From contig CATQJL010000305.1 of NCBI GenBank assembly GCA_958299035.1, forward strand, positions 72,260,792-72,324,791: a stretch of 64,000 nucleotides of DNA, read 5' to 3'. Positions 44,691-57,302 of the stretch are shown piece after piece. The position numbers and the translations under genes are program-made. The DNA is from Cylicocyclus nassatus. Lineage: Eukaryota; Nematoda; Chromadorea; Rhabditida; Strongylidae. Under the pieces are notes generated by a model. That model saw only the letters and a list, made by a program, of their open reading frames with translations. It was not told where the DNA came from and did not search any database. The first letter of the stretch is position 1; every line of letters begins with the position of its first letter.

Positions 44691-46383
44691 CCCTCGATTC
44701 AGCAGCATGCAGTGCCCCGGCACTTAAATCGAGGAGAGGCTTGCATCGCTCGAGCCGCGACACAGGGCATCTTTTTTTTTACAAAGGCCGAGATCACATT
44801 TGTTTTTATCTTTATCTTTATCCCACAGTAGAATGTATCTGTTACTACAGATAAGGAAAAGGAACAAAAGCCATGCTTAGCGGCATTATGATGGTATTAA
44901 CGAAGAGATGGAGGGATCAATAAGATATAAAAGCCTTTACATAATCACAGTAAGGCGCTTAAGTGGGGAGTGCTACCGCTCTTGTAGTTAGTCTTAAGTG
45001 TGTTGGAGTTGGGTATTAGTAGTTCGTACTAGGCAACTATCAGCGTCGTAAAACAACTTTAGATGCGCTGTACGATCAATAATAAAAATCAGAGTTGATA
45101 GACAAAGGAAAGCTGCTTGAGGCTGGCTTGACATTTTGACACCTGATTGCCAGGAGACCCTGCTAAATATCATTAGTAACAAGTTAATAAAACAGCAAGT
45201 GGAACATAACTGATGGAGAAAAAACAACACATTAGGACGTTTTGAAGTAAAACTCCAACGACGCCAATTCCCAAAGTACAACTTTTCAATATTTAGCAGC
45301 TGCCCATACAGTGACTTAGGCGGTCAACTTCCAATGTTTAACTGTTGCAGTGCGTACATGGAAGCGGAAAACGTAAGCCAGAACTGAAAGCTAAATGGAG
45401 AAAATGTCAAAATCTACCTTTTCCAATTTTTTATATTGCAAGGAAGGGATACCGAGTCGCACTGATGTTCAGCAAAGCAATGTGCATCATAAAAGTCCCT
45501 CCAGGATACGGATAACATATCTGCTTTCCATATCCGCAAAACGGTTATGAGAGAAAAGCAACGGACCCTCGGATCTACACATTTTGCCCTGTTTACATTG
45601 AAGTAATAATGCATCATCGGTAGAGGTGCATAAGATGCAGTTGTGAGAGCAGTTGGCTTCACCCGCAGAGTACCGGATTCAAATCCCATGCGTACCCATC
45701 GCTTTTGTGTCCAGCAAGTCTTCTTATTTTCACTATAAAAACCTTGAACGGATATGTTATCAGTGTCTTCAGCGAACTATAATAACGTTATTTCCTTGTT
45801 GATTCCAATGCGACTCGGTACCCTTTACTCTTTAGTTGAATGGGGAAGCACATTCGAAGGGCGTTGCAGCCGTATTTCTCCACGAAAAAAAGAATTAATG
45901 GCCAACAAAAACACCTCAAGGCCGTTTCTGGATTATAGATTGAACGAAAATAGTGTTGACTATAATAGTTGGTATGACTATAATAGAGTATAACCATATA
46001 ACTACTATAATAGACTATAACTGTGACTATAATAGTTGGTATGAAAAGATCACTTGCTAATGGAAACATTTACTTCCTTGAAAGTTACCCGGAAACTCTA
46101 GACAAGATCGGCAATCAATCCGATGCTCCAAACTTATGAACAACCTGAGGCAGTCACTGTGACAAGAAATATCTTAATAAGGAGTTTGTATGTTCTCACA
46201 CATGCCAAAAGGGCGCAAGCTTCTAAAGTTTTCTGTCTTTTTAGCGTCTTTTCATGATAAGGACTGCAAATTGGCAGGAAATTTCTGAGCAAACGTTCTG
46301 TACAGGCAAGCGAATGGAGGGATCAGTGAATGTTTCTTAAAAAACGACTTTTGTTCTCCTCCGAGAGCATAGTCAACACTCCC
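44691..46383. other. No gene seen; short simple repeat
   Basis: ACTATAATAG-type words repeat at 45957-46042. No supported exon. Confidence 0.4.
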
Positions 46384-46640
46384 AAAACAATGTGCACACT
46401 GTTTGATCGTTAATTACTCTGTTGCTTTGAAATCTTTGGTAGAGCTGGATTCAACTTTGACAGTATGGGGTGAGTCGTCCATCTCTCTTCATTGCTGTGA
46501 GCTCACGGATCATCTTCGACAAAGATTTTAGGCCATGGAGGGTGCAGTAAGTCTTAGAATAAAAGCCCGCCTCTCACTTTCGATAAATTTCTACTTTTCA
46601 ACAACGAAGTTATCCTCATTAAACGCAAGTTTTGATGTCA
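46384..46640. mobile_element. Relic of a CAGGGTGTCCC element
   Basis: TTTGATCGTTAATTACTCT, GGTAGAGCTGGATTCAACTT and CATCTCTCTTCATTGCTGTG follow the order of 6436-6560 in the intact copy. No termini remain. Confidence 0.5.
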
Positions 46641-47124
46641 TTTACTAGTAACTATCGGTGCTCTTTCGGTTCGAGTCTGCGCAGCTAAACTAATCAATTA
46701 TTTAAACCAGACTGACGAATACAGCTTGAATGTGGTTTAACCAATTTCAGTGACATGTGTTCTTCAAGAATCTCATTCGGTTCTGCTGCTTCTTCTCTAG
46801 GATTCTTTGTGAAATAGCATGAAAATCCACACTATCACTTTTAAACACTTATAAAAGCATATGTACTGCCTAGAGTGAACTATACGCGTCATCCGTCTTG
46901 CTTAAACTCACTCCTTTTTTTCCTAATTATAGAAATTGAAAAGCGCGAATTTCTACTTGTTTTTCTTGTACTGTCTCTGTACTTTTTACTTGTTTTTCAC
47001 GGCTCTCAAGTAGTGAATCCCGTACTATTTCGCTTCGCAGTTCTAAGGGAAGAATAAGGAGATTAAGTGTAAAGAAGCACTGCTCTCATTGTTTCAAACT
47101 AGCTCAGACATTTTTTCCGCGCGC

Positions 47125-47265
47125 TTTCATGAGCCTACCGTGCGAGCGGCGCGCCTAGATCTGTGGGCGTGGCATCGTTTCCGACGGGCGGCGCGCCATC
47201 GAAAACTGCCGTGCGAGCGGCGCGCCATCTTGAGTGACCGGGCGAGCGGCGCGCCATCAATAAAC
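47125..47265. repeat. GCGAGCGGCGCGCC minisatellite
   Basis: Four spaced copies of GCGGCGCGCCATC or a close variant within 140 bp, separated by 25-40 bp of unlike sequence. A fifth relative lies at 48977-48998. Confidence 0.7.
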
Positions 47266-47514
47266 ATGTAAGAACAACGAACATGTAACTTAACAAGACG
47301 CGTAAGCATCATTTTGAATTCGCTGTTAGCCGTAGGAGGTTGCATTTGTTATCGCATCTTGGTTGCTTGTCCGTTTTTCCGGCTAATCGTCTCCATTTTT
47401 TGTAAGTTTTATTTGATTCACATTTTACAGTCATTGTCATTCATGTGCTCCCTATTCAGTAGCATCTTAGCGTCCGTATTGCGTCCGCTATTCGGTTATC
47501 CGGGCCCCAAAATT

Positions 47515-47760
47515 TTTTGTCGTGGATTTCGCTCAAACTTGGTCCAGAGGGGTTATTTGACGTGCTGATCACGATTATCACCCTTTCTCCGCAGGAAAGC
47601 GCCTCCCTGCAGGGTTACGGTAGGTATACGATAGGAGGTCAGAATCATAGATTTGCCCGAAACATGGCCCAGAGGGGTTATTCGGCCCGCTGATGCTAAA
47701 TATCACATTGGTTTTGAACCGTGACGTCATTTTCTCGGATTACGGTAGCTACACGTCAAC
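47515..47760. repeat. Dispersed repeat, two tandem-like units
   Basis: AACTTGGTCCAGAGGGGTTA followed by a CGTGCTGA/CGCTGATG phrase and TACGGTAG occurs near 47530 and again near 47660. It is related to 24990-25090. Confidence 0.5.
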
Positions 47761-48103
47761 GGGTGTGAAACGTAGTTCTGCCTGAAACGGGTGTACGGCG
47801 ATTCGGACTATCGTGAAGCTTTGCACACACGACCACCGCCGTGCGCTACACACTCTGCCGCGGCTTTTGCCTAAGCAAAGCACAGGAAAAGATACATTTG
47901 CCGATTTGTGATTTCGACCCCTACCGTAACTATGCAGGGAGACGTTTTCGTGCGGGGTGGTTTTTTTGATGCCATCACCAGTTGTTTGCTATGTTTTTTC
48001 TTGATGTTACAATATCTTGAAAGATGTATAGTGCCGCGGTCAGTCTCAAGCGTAAATCTGGAGGATCACAAACGTATGCGAAGCCTAGACCTGTTTTTCC
48101 ACC

Positions 48104-48360
48104 ATGACTGGGTATGTTTGTTATCTGGTTTTATTACCTTCAGTAGTTTCGTTTTCAGTGGAGAGAATCCTTTTATGAAAAATATTGTCGAAGACGAAGG
48201 GGCACCCTCAGATATCCAGATGGAATTAGAAGTTCCACAAGGTTTATAGCTTTTGCTTTTTTCCTTTCTGTTATGTTTCCTAGACTTTATTTTTTCAGGT
48301 AACATGTACGAAAGACGCGAGTTTCATGTTCAAACTCCTCTACGAGGTGAATGTGAATGA
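48104..48360 (+). CDS. Candidate three-exon micro-gene, 50 residues
   Basis: Exons 48104-48111, 48159-48241 and 48299-48360 are bounded by compact worm-like introns of 47 and 57 bp (GTATGT...TTTTCAG and GTTTAT...TTTTTTCAG). Joined, they read MTGGENPFMKNIVEDEGAPS and end in TPLRGECE with no internal stop. The ATG has A at -3 and an upstream in-frame TAG. The product is acidic, without signal peptide or known domain. A further GTAAGT...TTTCTAG intron lies at about 48462-48510 in what would be 3' UTR. The tiny first coding exon is a weakness; another frame of the last exon is open longer (to about 48445). Confidence 0.35.
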
Positions 48361-48959
48361 ATTTATGAATGTGTTGAGAACGGAATCTTGCACATTGACG
48401 GCCAGCCCGTCTAATTTTGTCGAAAATGCATCGCCAAGAGTTTAACGAAGCGGTCTGCTACGTAAGTACGAGTACATTGATTTTGATAAAACATACAATT
48501 TTTTTCTAGGAATTTATCAGATCCGATATCGTACTACGCGCTAAAGTCACGGCAGTTTGAATCGCATGATAGGATCGGACATCCACTCGCATGGCATATT
48601 GCTAATCGCATGACAGTACGGCTGCACTTTTTGGGATGTCATATATTCCGGTTTTTTGCTCGATCAGATCATTCTTACCGGTATCTAAAAGTGCTTTCTC
48701 AGTATCAGCATGGCTGCTGTGCTTTACGTGTTTTCAGACAGGGTGCTTAGCGTAAAAGGTATTGATGATATTATAGTTGTTGCCTGTTGTGTTCTGCTTT
48801 TGATTCTGTATTATGTCGTTCTGTAAGTCTTTGAATAATAAATCTGCCATCATCATACCTGTATACATGTTTGGCAATGAATCTGACGCTATGAGGTCGT
48901 ATTTCAATGACGAAATATGAATTTTATCAAGGGATTGCTATCTGTATTACATTAGGGTC

Positions 48960-49080
48960 CTACAACGCTTTCGAAGGAGCGGGCGAGCGGCGCGCCTTCA
49001 GCGAGCGAGCCGCGTACCTTCATTCCACGGGCGGCGGGAGGCATGAGCGCTCGCACGCTCAAGGCGCGCGGGCCGTCGGA
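48960..49080. repeat. GC-rich GCGAGC patch
   Basis: GGCGAGCGGCGCGCC, GCGAGCGAGCCGCG and GCTCGCACGCTC make a short, self-complementary GC-rich patch related to 47125-47265. Confidence 0.45.
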
Positions 49081-50007
49081 AAAAGTGTCTGAGTAGTACA
49101 TTTCCAGACACAGCTACCGGTTAACTAATTACCACCAAAAAGTGAGCCATTCTCTAAAACAGTGTTAGTGATACCAACTGTGTACAAATATAAAGACCCA
49201 ACAGCACTGAAGCTCATATTCAAAGCACACTTTCCACGGATGGCAGTGTTCCTTATATCAGCTACTACAGCAAAGGCATTCGTGAGTAATATCTTGTTTT
49301 AAACGTTTCAGGGACATCCGTGGGATGCAAAAGGGTTAAATATAACGCGGTGCAAAGCTGTCAAGATACTTGTTAACAAAAAAGACTTTCTCCCTTCACC
49401 ATGCGAAGAAGAGAAGCAACGCTCTTATACGGCGTCTCAGCATCGCAAACATCCTACAATGCATCTATACCAATCTGGCCTAGGCCGAAACCTTGGCTCA
49501 AATTTGCGCCTTTACAGGGTAGGGGTTTCTGTAAGTGCGCGCACATGCATGGCCTGAGAAATCGAAGAAAATAAAAAATGGAAAGGTTCCAACACGCTTA
49601 CCACCTTTAGCAAAGTAAACGTGGCGCAAAACCACGGCGGTGCGATGTATCGTACGTGGGCCTGATCTGTGTTGATACAGGCTGTGGTTGAAATGTCTAG
49701 ATTCGAATAAATTTGCAAGACTCTTTCAAGAAAGCGAATGCCCTTTTTGATTGTGCAGTGGCCTCTAGCGGTTTAGCAGGTCAACGGTAACGGTAACCCG
49801 TTCTTTGCGAGAGAATGTGTCAACGTTGTATAAGGAACTTGGGCGGTATCTATACCTATATCCCATGATCATTCTGTGCTTCGTTGAATGTAATAAAAAC
49901 TAACTGTAATAAAAAGTTCGTTTTCAAACCCTATGCCTTAAGTACTGTAACATAACATTCCTTGCCAGTCTTCTCACAGAGGACAGGGCCAATAACGTTA
50001 TTATATG
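49081..50007. other. No feature seen
   Basis: No supported gene or repeat boundary. Confidence 0.4.
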
Positions 50008-50880
50008 CCAGTGTCGCACTGGCTCTGCTATCCGTATGCCTTAATCATGCTCCCAAAATGATGACTTTGAAACTCACCGCGCGAGGCTGTTCATCATAGA
50101 TAAATTGTAAATAACTGTTCATTCTTGAAGCACTTCCACATACGCTCGGTAATTTTGAGGTAATAACCTTTTCTTAAGAGAACACCTGCGAATTAGAATG
50201 GATTATTGAATTTGTTTTGTCTTGGCAATGCCATAAGGGTTATAGTCACTTTGAGCTACATTTCCGTGCAAAAATCTTCTCAAATTTCAAGGTAAAATCT
50301 TGCCAAATCAAATACCTACGCGATCACCGCTTTTGGCGCTGGTTTCGCAGAAAAGAAGTTTTTTGAGCAATTTTTGGGGTAGAATTCATGGAACGCAAAT
50401 TTACTGTCAGGCAAATCATGATCTTGCAAAAAGTCAAATTATCAAGTTAGTTTTACGTGTCAAAAGCCGCGACCCGTTTGACGCGCAAATGAAGGACCCG
50501 CCGAACCGGCTCGTCCTTGTGCATGGTGGACCTACATGCTGCGTTATGTTATGCAAAATTGTAGCTTAATAGCTTGGCTGGGATGTAGAGCGTTAGGCGA
50601 CAAACCCAATTTTTTTGGACCCCAAAGATCTTCCCGTGCAAAACGTCTCCTCCGCCAAAAATAGGGGGGTGGGGGTCGGGGCCGATACATTACCCGACGC
50701 CAATGAAAAAATGGTGCATAGTTTTGAGTTACGGAATTTACGTTGCTTGCGTTTTGCACGTTTTGTCGCCTAACACTTGCCCTCCGCTTGGCTGCAGCCC
50801 TCCATGAATTTCGTGACAGACAGACATACACACACACACGCACAAAAAGACAGACCTCAGCGCTTTATTATAAGTCACGT
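50008..50880 (-). mobile_element. Second Helentron-like family, copy 1
   Basis: The order GACTTTGAAACTCACCGCGC, AGGTAAAATCTTGC, TTTGACGCGCAA, AATTTCGTGACAGACAGAC, (CA)n and CGCTTTATTATAAGT is shared with 59049-59762. The (CAGA/CACA) run followed by CTTTATTATAAGT resembles the mirrored head of the first Helentron-like family. The class is tentative. Confidence 0.5.
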
Positions 50881-52933
50881 GATCAGCGTGCCACCACTAC
50901 TTCGCAAAGGCTCCACCGACTCCACCTATATACTTTCCTCGTGCTTTCCTGAACAGAAAACTGCTTTTACACTTAGTAATGCCCATTAGATATAACATGC
51001 AAGCAAGTACTCATTTGAACATCTTAGCCGTGTAAGATCGATGATCACGGGTGGAAAAACTTCCGACCAGAAGAACAAGGCTGTCAAGTCGTGACACTTC
51101 CTTTTATGAACAGTAGTTGTTGCATGTCAGACTTCCAAGTAAAAGCTAAATAATGCATGAACCTCTTATTTCTCCAAGTTTTCAGGAAGAGCTTATAGAA
51201 ATTAGTGATCCATGCAAACAACTTTGACGCCTTTTTTCCCTTTGAATAACTTCTTTACTTTTTGATTTATATCCATGGCATGTTGGCTTAATGAATCTTG
51301 GCCGCGCGTATTATGATTGTGGGTTAAAAATCGCACAACTTGAGAAACGGCGTTCAATTTTTATGCATCTTTCCTGTTGATTCAAAGTCCTAACGAATAT
51401 TCAGAAGGCTTCAAAGTTTTTCGCGCTCTACCTTTCTTTCATGCCACAGAACTGATGTAGAAATATCAAATTCCGCGTTTCGGTGACATAAACGATGCAT
51501 GCTTGATGTGCGCCGAAAGATAACCACACCCCGCCATGCCCTTTGTTTTTGAGACACAGCCTACTCACAATCTTGGTAAAGAATACTGCACATAAGAGCT
51601 CATTTTGATGGATATAGGCAGTATGGTCCCATTCGATGTTTTCTTAAAGCTCGTCCGATGGTCGTCGTACATGGCGAACCTATGGCAGCAGCTTGGGCTG
51701 CGTAACCCTGCTTGAGAGAGCGTCTACAGTCTGCCCCAATCCCAACCAGGCCAAAAATGGCATGGCGGGAGACCGCGTCGCTAGGGTTTCGCGGTCACGC
51801 CCACGGCCTGCTTCTCTGCCCTCTCTTCAATCTTTTTGCTCTCTCCAACAGCGCGCACATGCAGCGCAGAGCGCTAGCGCTGCGAGCGCGCAAATTTACG
51901 CCGACGGTTCGGCCTGATCCCGACTGGAGCAGACTGTAAGCAAATCTGACACAATCGCACGTCAAAGCTGACTTTGGCGCCTAACCAAGGCACTGCCAAA
52001 ACGACAAAGCAGATGTTGCACTTGCACTCGAGTTCACCTTCAATCAAGACGTTACCGTCTCTGGTAAACGAATTGCTTCGGTTTTCTCGCTTCTGCTAAA
52101 GACCCAACGCCCTTGTGATGGATCCCGAGCAAGCAAGCAGGTCATTGGAAGTCGTCAGCCAAATACGGTTGCTGGATGATGCTTAGGCGCTTCCTTTAAG
52201 ATTCTTTCTCTAGCTCGCTCCGTGGTTTTCGTGACAATATAATTCCGCATTAGGGGGTCTAAAAAACTTCGCCATGTGGCGCCACCCCACAACTACTGTT
52301 TTTATTTCACAAGAGCTGTAGCATACCATACGAGGGTCAATTTTCTGCGAAGGCGACTTCTAAGGCGGAGTTTGTTCGTCTACTCCACAAAGTACAATTT
52401 AACTGCCACCCGTTGCCATTGAATCATAGAATAATTCCGGTTTTTCCCTTATGCGCGTTAAAATCACTGCTCAAAATATCGTAGCACAGCGTCTGTGCGG
52501 AACAGCGTTCCGGAGTTCATTTATAAACTCCCGTGCCTTTTCTCTCATGTAGAGTGCTTTGCAATACACATTGACCTATTGTAAAAAGGGTGTAAAGTTG
52601 CACGAGACGATCAGAAGGCAAACAATATGCAGTGTTACTGAAGACAGCGTTGCTGAAGACATTAACCGATATACCTATCGTTTGCGTAGACTCACCATTC
52701 TTAGCTAGCTATTGTAAAAAGATGTCTAAGACTATTTATGGCAAAACTAGTTGGGCATACAGTGCACAACCACGACGCGTCCCACATAATCTTATTCCAT
52801 GAAATTTGATTAGTTACAATACTTCTTAAAACACGCTACCTTTCTGACTGTTTTGGCATGATAATTCCTAGTTGACCTCAGGGACGGTATGTATCAATCT
52901 CCCGTGTGTTCGGGCGATCGTTTGCTGTAGAAA
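50881..52933. other. No supported gene
   Basis: GC-richer at 51690-51930, but the frames there overlap one another without splice or family support. Confidence 0.35.
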
Positions 52934-53488
52934 ATGTTCGCCGGGAAGGGAAGGAGCGGCCGAGCGGTGATTTATGAAACTCGTGGGCACCTATCCGGAC
53001 GGGCAGCAGCACACCACATCGCGAGAATGGGTTCTGCCTGCCCGTTATCAGCAGAAGGGCTTCGTTCTCTTTTTTGTCGTGACTTTTACCGTTGCTTCAC
53101 ACTTACTCAAGATCACGACAAACATTTGAAGATCAATAGCGATTTCGGAAAAGGTAGAGGAAAAAGCATTATCAAGAAAAGCGCCGATAAGAGGAAACTC
53201 CAAAGGAAACAGTTGCGAAGATATCTGATTCTTGATGTAAACTTACTTTCTCAAGGTTTTCTCACCAGCAACCTTACTGGATTTGGTCAACTTGGTTCTT
53301 GTCTTTTACAGGCTTCTACAAAATCTAGAGGTCCTCCATTTGCTGCTAAGATCACGCGAGTAATTAGTTGCAGAGTCAGGCAGGAGTGCATACGTTGCAA
53401 TTTACACGCGTGGCAGTTCCAAAGCGAGAGATTCCAAGGAATCGCAGTCGAGCACGAACACAACGAGTCTACAAGGTGGATTCCGTAA
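52934..53488 (+). CDS. Hypothetical ORF, 184 codons
   Basis: The longest ATG-initiated frame in the window outside the N gap, starting just after a GCTGTAG. The product is basic (GKGRGKSIIKKSADKRKLQRKQLRR near residues 72-98) with scattered cysteines towards the C-terminus. I recognise no domain, signal peptide or membrane segment. It may be a real single-exon gene, a composite of exons and read-through introns, or chance: a frame this long is unusual but not impossible in 64 kb. Confidence 0.3.
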   Translation: MFAGKGRSGRAVIYETRGHLSGRAAAHHIARMGSACPLSAEGLRSLFCRDFYRCFTLTQDHDKHLKINSDFGKGRGKSIIKKSADKRKLQRKQLRRYLILDVNLLSQGFLTSNLTGFGQLGSCLLQASTKSRGPPFAAKITRVISCRVRQECIRCNLHAWQFQSERFQGIAVEHEHNESTRWIP

Positions 53489-54862
53489 AGTATTCAAAGT
53501 CGCAGCCCAATCATTTTCGTCGACAATATTAGAGGCAGGCATGAATGTAGACTTACCTGTAAGCTGCCAACTTTTTGTTGAATGGATGGCTACCACTTTG
53601 ATTCACTAATGATCATCAAATCCATCAACTTGAGGTATACTCAGTCACTTTCACCTTGGTAACAAAAATAAAGACAAGCGCAGTGAGAGATATATGCGAA
53701 GTGTAGAACCATGCAAACACTTCAGCTTGAGATGAATTCTTTCATACAATCTAGGATTTTTCATACATAAAAGAACTCACGTCAATAGGGCGAAAGTTGC
53801 ATGCGCTAGTTAAGAGCTTTGAGCGGAAGAGATGCAAAGAAACGCATGAATGCGTTACGTCAGCACATTGTCATTGATCCCAAACTAGGCAGACCGGGCT
53901 CTTTCCCGAGTAAATCAAATGATGCATCGCGGGTGCGGGCGTTCGTGCCCAGTCGGGGAAAACGACCCGGGCAGAGACCCTTGCCCGAGCGGGAGTTTGC
54001 ATAAAGCGCCCTGGCAGTAATCATGGCCCCATCTGAACTTACGGATCACTCGTTTGAATGATTTCACTGTATCATCGCATTCAGATTCTTGCATTAAAAA
54101 ACCCCAAATTGTCCTCCCAGAAGCGTTTTGCAGATATTAAAGGCAGATTTGAAAACAACGTTTTATGCTCTACAAGGCAGTATACATTTCAGATGAATAT
54201 GCCATTCCGACCAAGTATCCCTCCCTTGTTAAATTTTTGTTCCATTTTATTCTTGGATTCGGATTCAGCGTGCGGAAAAGGTGCACAAAAGGACAAACTT
54301 TGGATCAACAATATGGATGGACTGTGAACAATGCTTCTGTAATGGATTGAAAAACACGATAATCATCCAGCTACCAATCTGTCATGACCGTGCTGACCTT
54401 TTGCACCCCAGCCACAATACTTGAGGAACTACAGACAGCTGAGCAATTGCTCTACATATTGCCTCTCCACATCTTGAGCGGGGTAGAATAGTGAGAAAAC
54501 AAGAATAGCGCCAAAAAGAGCCAACACCGTACCATGGGTGTATTCCTTCCAAAGAAGACGTGATTTGCGACAAAGCGCAGACGTTTTGGGCTTTCTTTAT
54601 TTTTATTATTCGCCGCCGAAGCCTCATGCGATTTCATGGCAGACGAATTCCCTTGCAGAGTGATGACTTGGAGTGCGAGACAAATACAGCCGGAAAAAAG
54701 CTCACAGACTTTTGGTCTTTTTTGCACATGCTCAATCGCCTTTTGAATTTACGAGTCAAAAAATAGTTTGGAGATTTTGCAAGACTGCAGCGCTCAATGG
54801 CCACACTTGACGTACCCTTAGCTTTGCTCATTTGACAACTGATGATCTTATTTTATCTGCAG

Positions 54863-54937
54863 GTTTGCGTGTTCACGTTTATCCAAACTGTAGCTGGTCT
54901 GCAAGGAAGAACTCGTGAACTTGTGTCATCCATCGTG
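54863..54937 (+). CDS. Isolated exon-like block, 25 codons
   Basis: TTATCTGCAG acceptor, an open phase-0 frame reading VCVFTFIQTVAGLQGRTREL and a strong GTAAGT donor at 54938. Codons look natural. No partner exon was identified on either side, so it is a candidate only. Confidence 0.28.
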
Positions 54938-55058
54938 GTAAGTTCGCTAGAATGTTCCATTTTTTAGAAAACGCTCTTATTCATTGAAGAGTATAACTAG
55001 GATAGAAGCCAGTGACAATCCAAGAATTTTATCGGGATGTGTTTGACGGAGCAAACCG

Positions 55059-55609
55059 TTAACACGTTTCGGACCGGTGCTGCACATGGTGCAGCACGCT
55101 GCTTTGAAGGATCTTTCTGGCGTTTGCAGGAGGTTTCCTTTTAGTCTAAAGTTGTTAAGTCAAAGGTCTAAGCTTCTACTTTTTAAATGATTCTGTAGAG
55201 TTGTGCCGCCGATATTTGTTTAGGAGATATGAGCACAAATCGAACAACAGTTGCAACGAAGTGCGGCGACGCGAACGGCGCGTGCAACGTCGCAACTTTC
55301 CTTTGCTTCCATTTCAAAGAGAAAAACCCTAGTTTCAATACTGATGTGTATCGTGTACAACATAGATACTTTAAAATATATTAGAATCTGAGTTCTTGTT
55401 CCTATCTTTCAAGGAAGCACAGAAGTCCCTCTCAAGCGACAAAATTCAAACATTTCGAATTCACTCAGAACTTTGGATATGGAGCTTATCTGACATGCTG
55501 ATTACAGATGTGCCCTACAGGCTGCGAAATAAGGTCCCTTTGTAGGCTAACGGTTGAAAGTACACTCTTTTTCGCCGCCCGCGCGATTTCGCGGTCCGAA
55601 ACATGTTAA
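55059..55609. mobile_element. TTAA-flanked element with CACGTTTCGGACCG ends
   Basis: TTAA-CACGTTTCGGACCG on the left and CGGTCCGAAACATG-TTAA on the right, 551 bp. The terminus differs from the AGGCAG family, so it is a second TTAA-targeting family. A small GGTGCTGCACATGGTGCAGC hairpin lies just inside the left end. Confidence 0.65.
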
Positions 55610-57126
55610 AAATAAATTGTTGAGATGCTTTTCAACTTTTTGACGCCCTTCTCCTCGTTCCGTCATTGGTAGTCTCATTTAGTAGAAAATCCTAAACACT
55701 TCTTCAGAACAGAACTCGGTGCTGAACCGACCCAAGCTGGATATCGTTTTTGTCAGCGATACATTCAAATATCCTCACCGATTGAATCATCCAAGAGGGC
55801 TACTATTTACATGCTAACGCATTCTCGCGCAATGCGGATCGAACTCTGCCCCAAATGAATTTTGTTCACAACCCAAACGCAATGGTAGGACACATTCGAT
55901 GTGCGCGCGCGTGGGGAAACACGAAGGATGGCCCTGATAACCGCAACCAACTTTTTTCCAACCAAGACAATTTCATGGTCCTATGCACCTACCCCGATGG
56001 CAATGCGCGCCCGTAAGCGTGCCAACGTGTGAATGTTTCATTTTACCGGCGTCTCTGTCAATGTCTTCAATTTGTATCGATGGGAGGGAAATAGGGAAGT
56101 GATTGGCGTAGGGGGGGGGGGGAGGAGGGAGAGAAGGCACGCTTCGACGATGAAGTAATGCGTTCGGAGCATGGCCAAGGGTATCGAAATCTTCTGATAA
56201 TTTACGTAGAATAGATAGTAAGGCTTTTAGTTTTTTACCATTTACCACAGGGTTCAGCAACATCCCAAACACAGAAATAGAACAATAAAAAGTAGTGACG
56301 AGGGGGGGTGCAGATAGGTTAGGTTAGGGGATCAGTCAGAAGTTTGCAAGTGTTGACGGTGTTGAAAGTGTTGGATGTGAAAATCATTAGTCTTGTAGTT
56401 TCATTCTTCCTCAACCAATTTTCACCGGCTGATGAGTTTAGCAGATTGAAAGGTTAAATTAATAGTAGTGTGGATTGTTAGTTGCAGACTGAACTGGAGA
56501 TTTAGATGATGTGAAAATCATTAGAATCATCATCAATCAAAATCATTAAAATCATTATCGTCAAACTCTTCAATGATTCGTCCAAATCTTATCGGAGAAT
56601 CTTTCGCATGCAAGAGAACCTCATTCAACTCTTCGATAAAACGAGAACTTGTTTGACTTGGGCATCTCCAGCAGACGATTTGAAAACACTGCTAAAATCC
56701 AACGAGTAATGCTGTTTGGTGTTATATTCAGCTTCTGCGATTGGTAAGTTAAAGACCAGCTCAGCAACCTGCTAGATCAGTTGAGGAAGAATGAGTCTGC
56801 AGAACCAATGATTTCCACATTCAACGCTTTCAACGCCGTCAACACCATCAACACTTGCGACGCTTGCAAACTCTGACCAATCCACAAAGGAGCTTCGTAA
56901 TTTTGATGATCAGAGAGATATGTCGTATGAATGCTAGATATATAACTTTGATGTGTAGTCGATTGATTGACCGCACGGACATCACTGCGGAGCACGCGCC
57001 GCGAAGTAAAATGCTTGCCCCAATACAAATTCGCCATTATACAAGTCGAGCTCTCGCAACATTTCTGCTGCGCCAGCGTTCCGCAGGTTGGAGAGTCCGT
57101 GCAGTCAACGAATCAACAATATATAA
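55610..57126. other. No gene seen; G-run
   Basis: An 11-base G-run and purine tract lie at 56110-56130. No supported exon. Confidence 0.4.
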
Positions 57127-57302
57127 CCTTTGATTTAACTGACTTGACGGCTGGAAGGCGGGGCTTTATGGCCTAATTAAGGTTGCTTGCGCCCGCAATG
57201 CAGTCTGATTCTCTCTCGCGCGCGAGCTCTCTGATCTTTATCTAGCCTTTAATAGGTCACGAAGCCCCGCCTTCTAGCCGTCAAGCCAGTTGAATCAAAG
57301 GG
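57127..57302. mobile_element. Small foldback, about 57-bp arms
   Basis: CCTTTGATTTAACTGACTTG through AAGGCGGGGCTTTATGG is mirrored by GAAGCCCCGCCTTCTAGCCG through GTTGAATCAAAGG, around a 60-bp loop containing CTCTCGCGCGCGAG. Confidence 0.75.
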
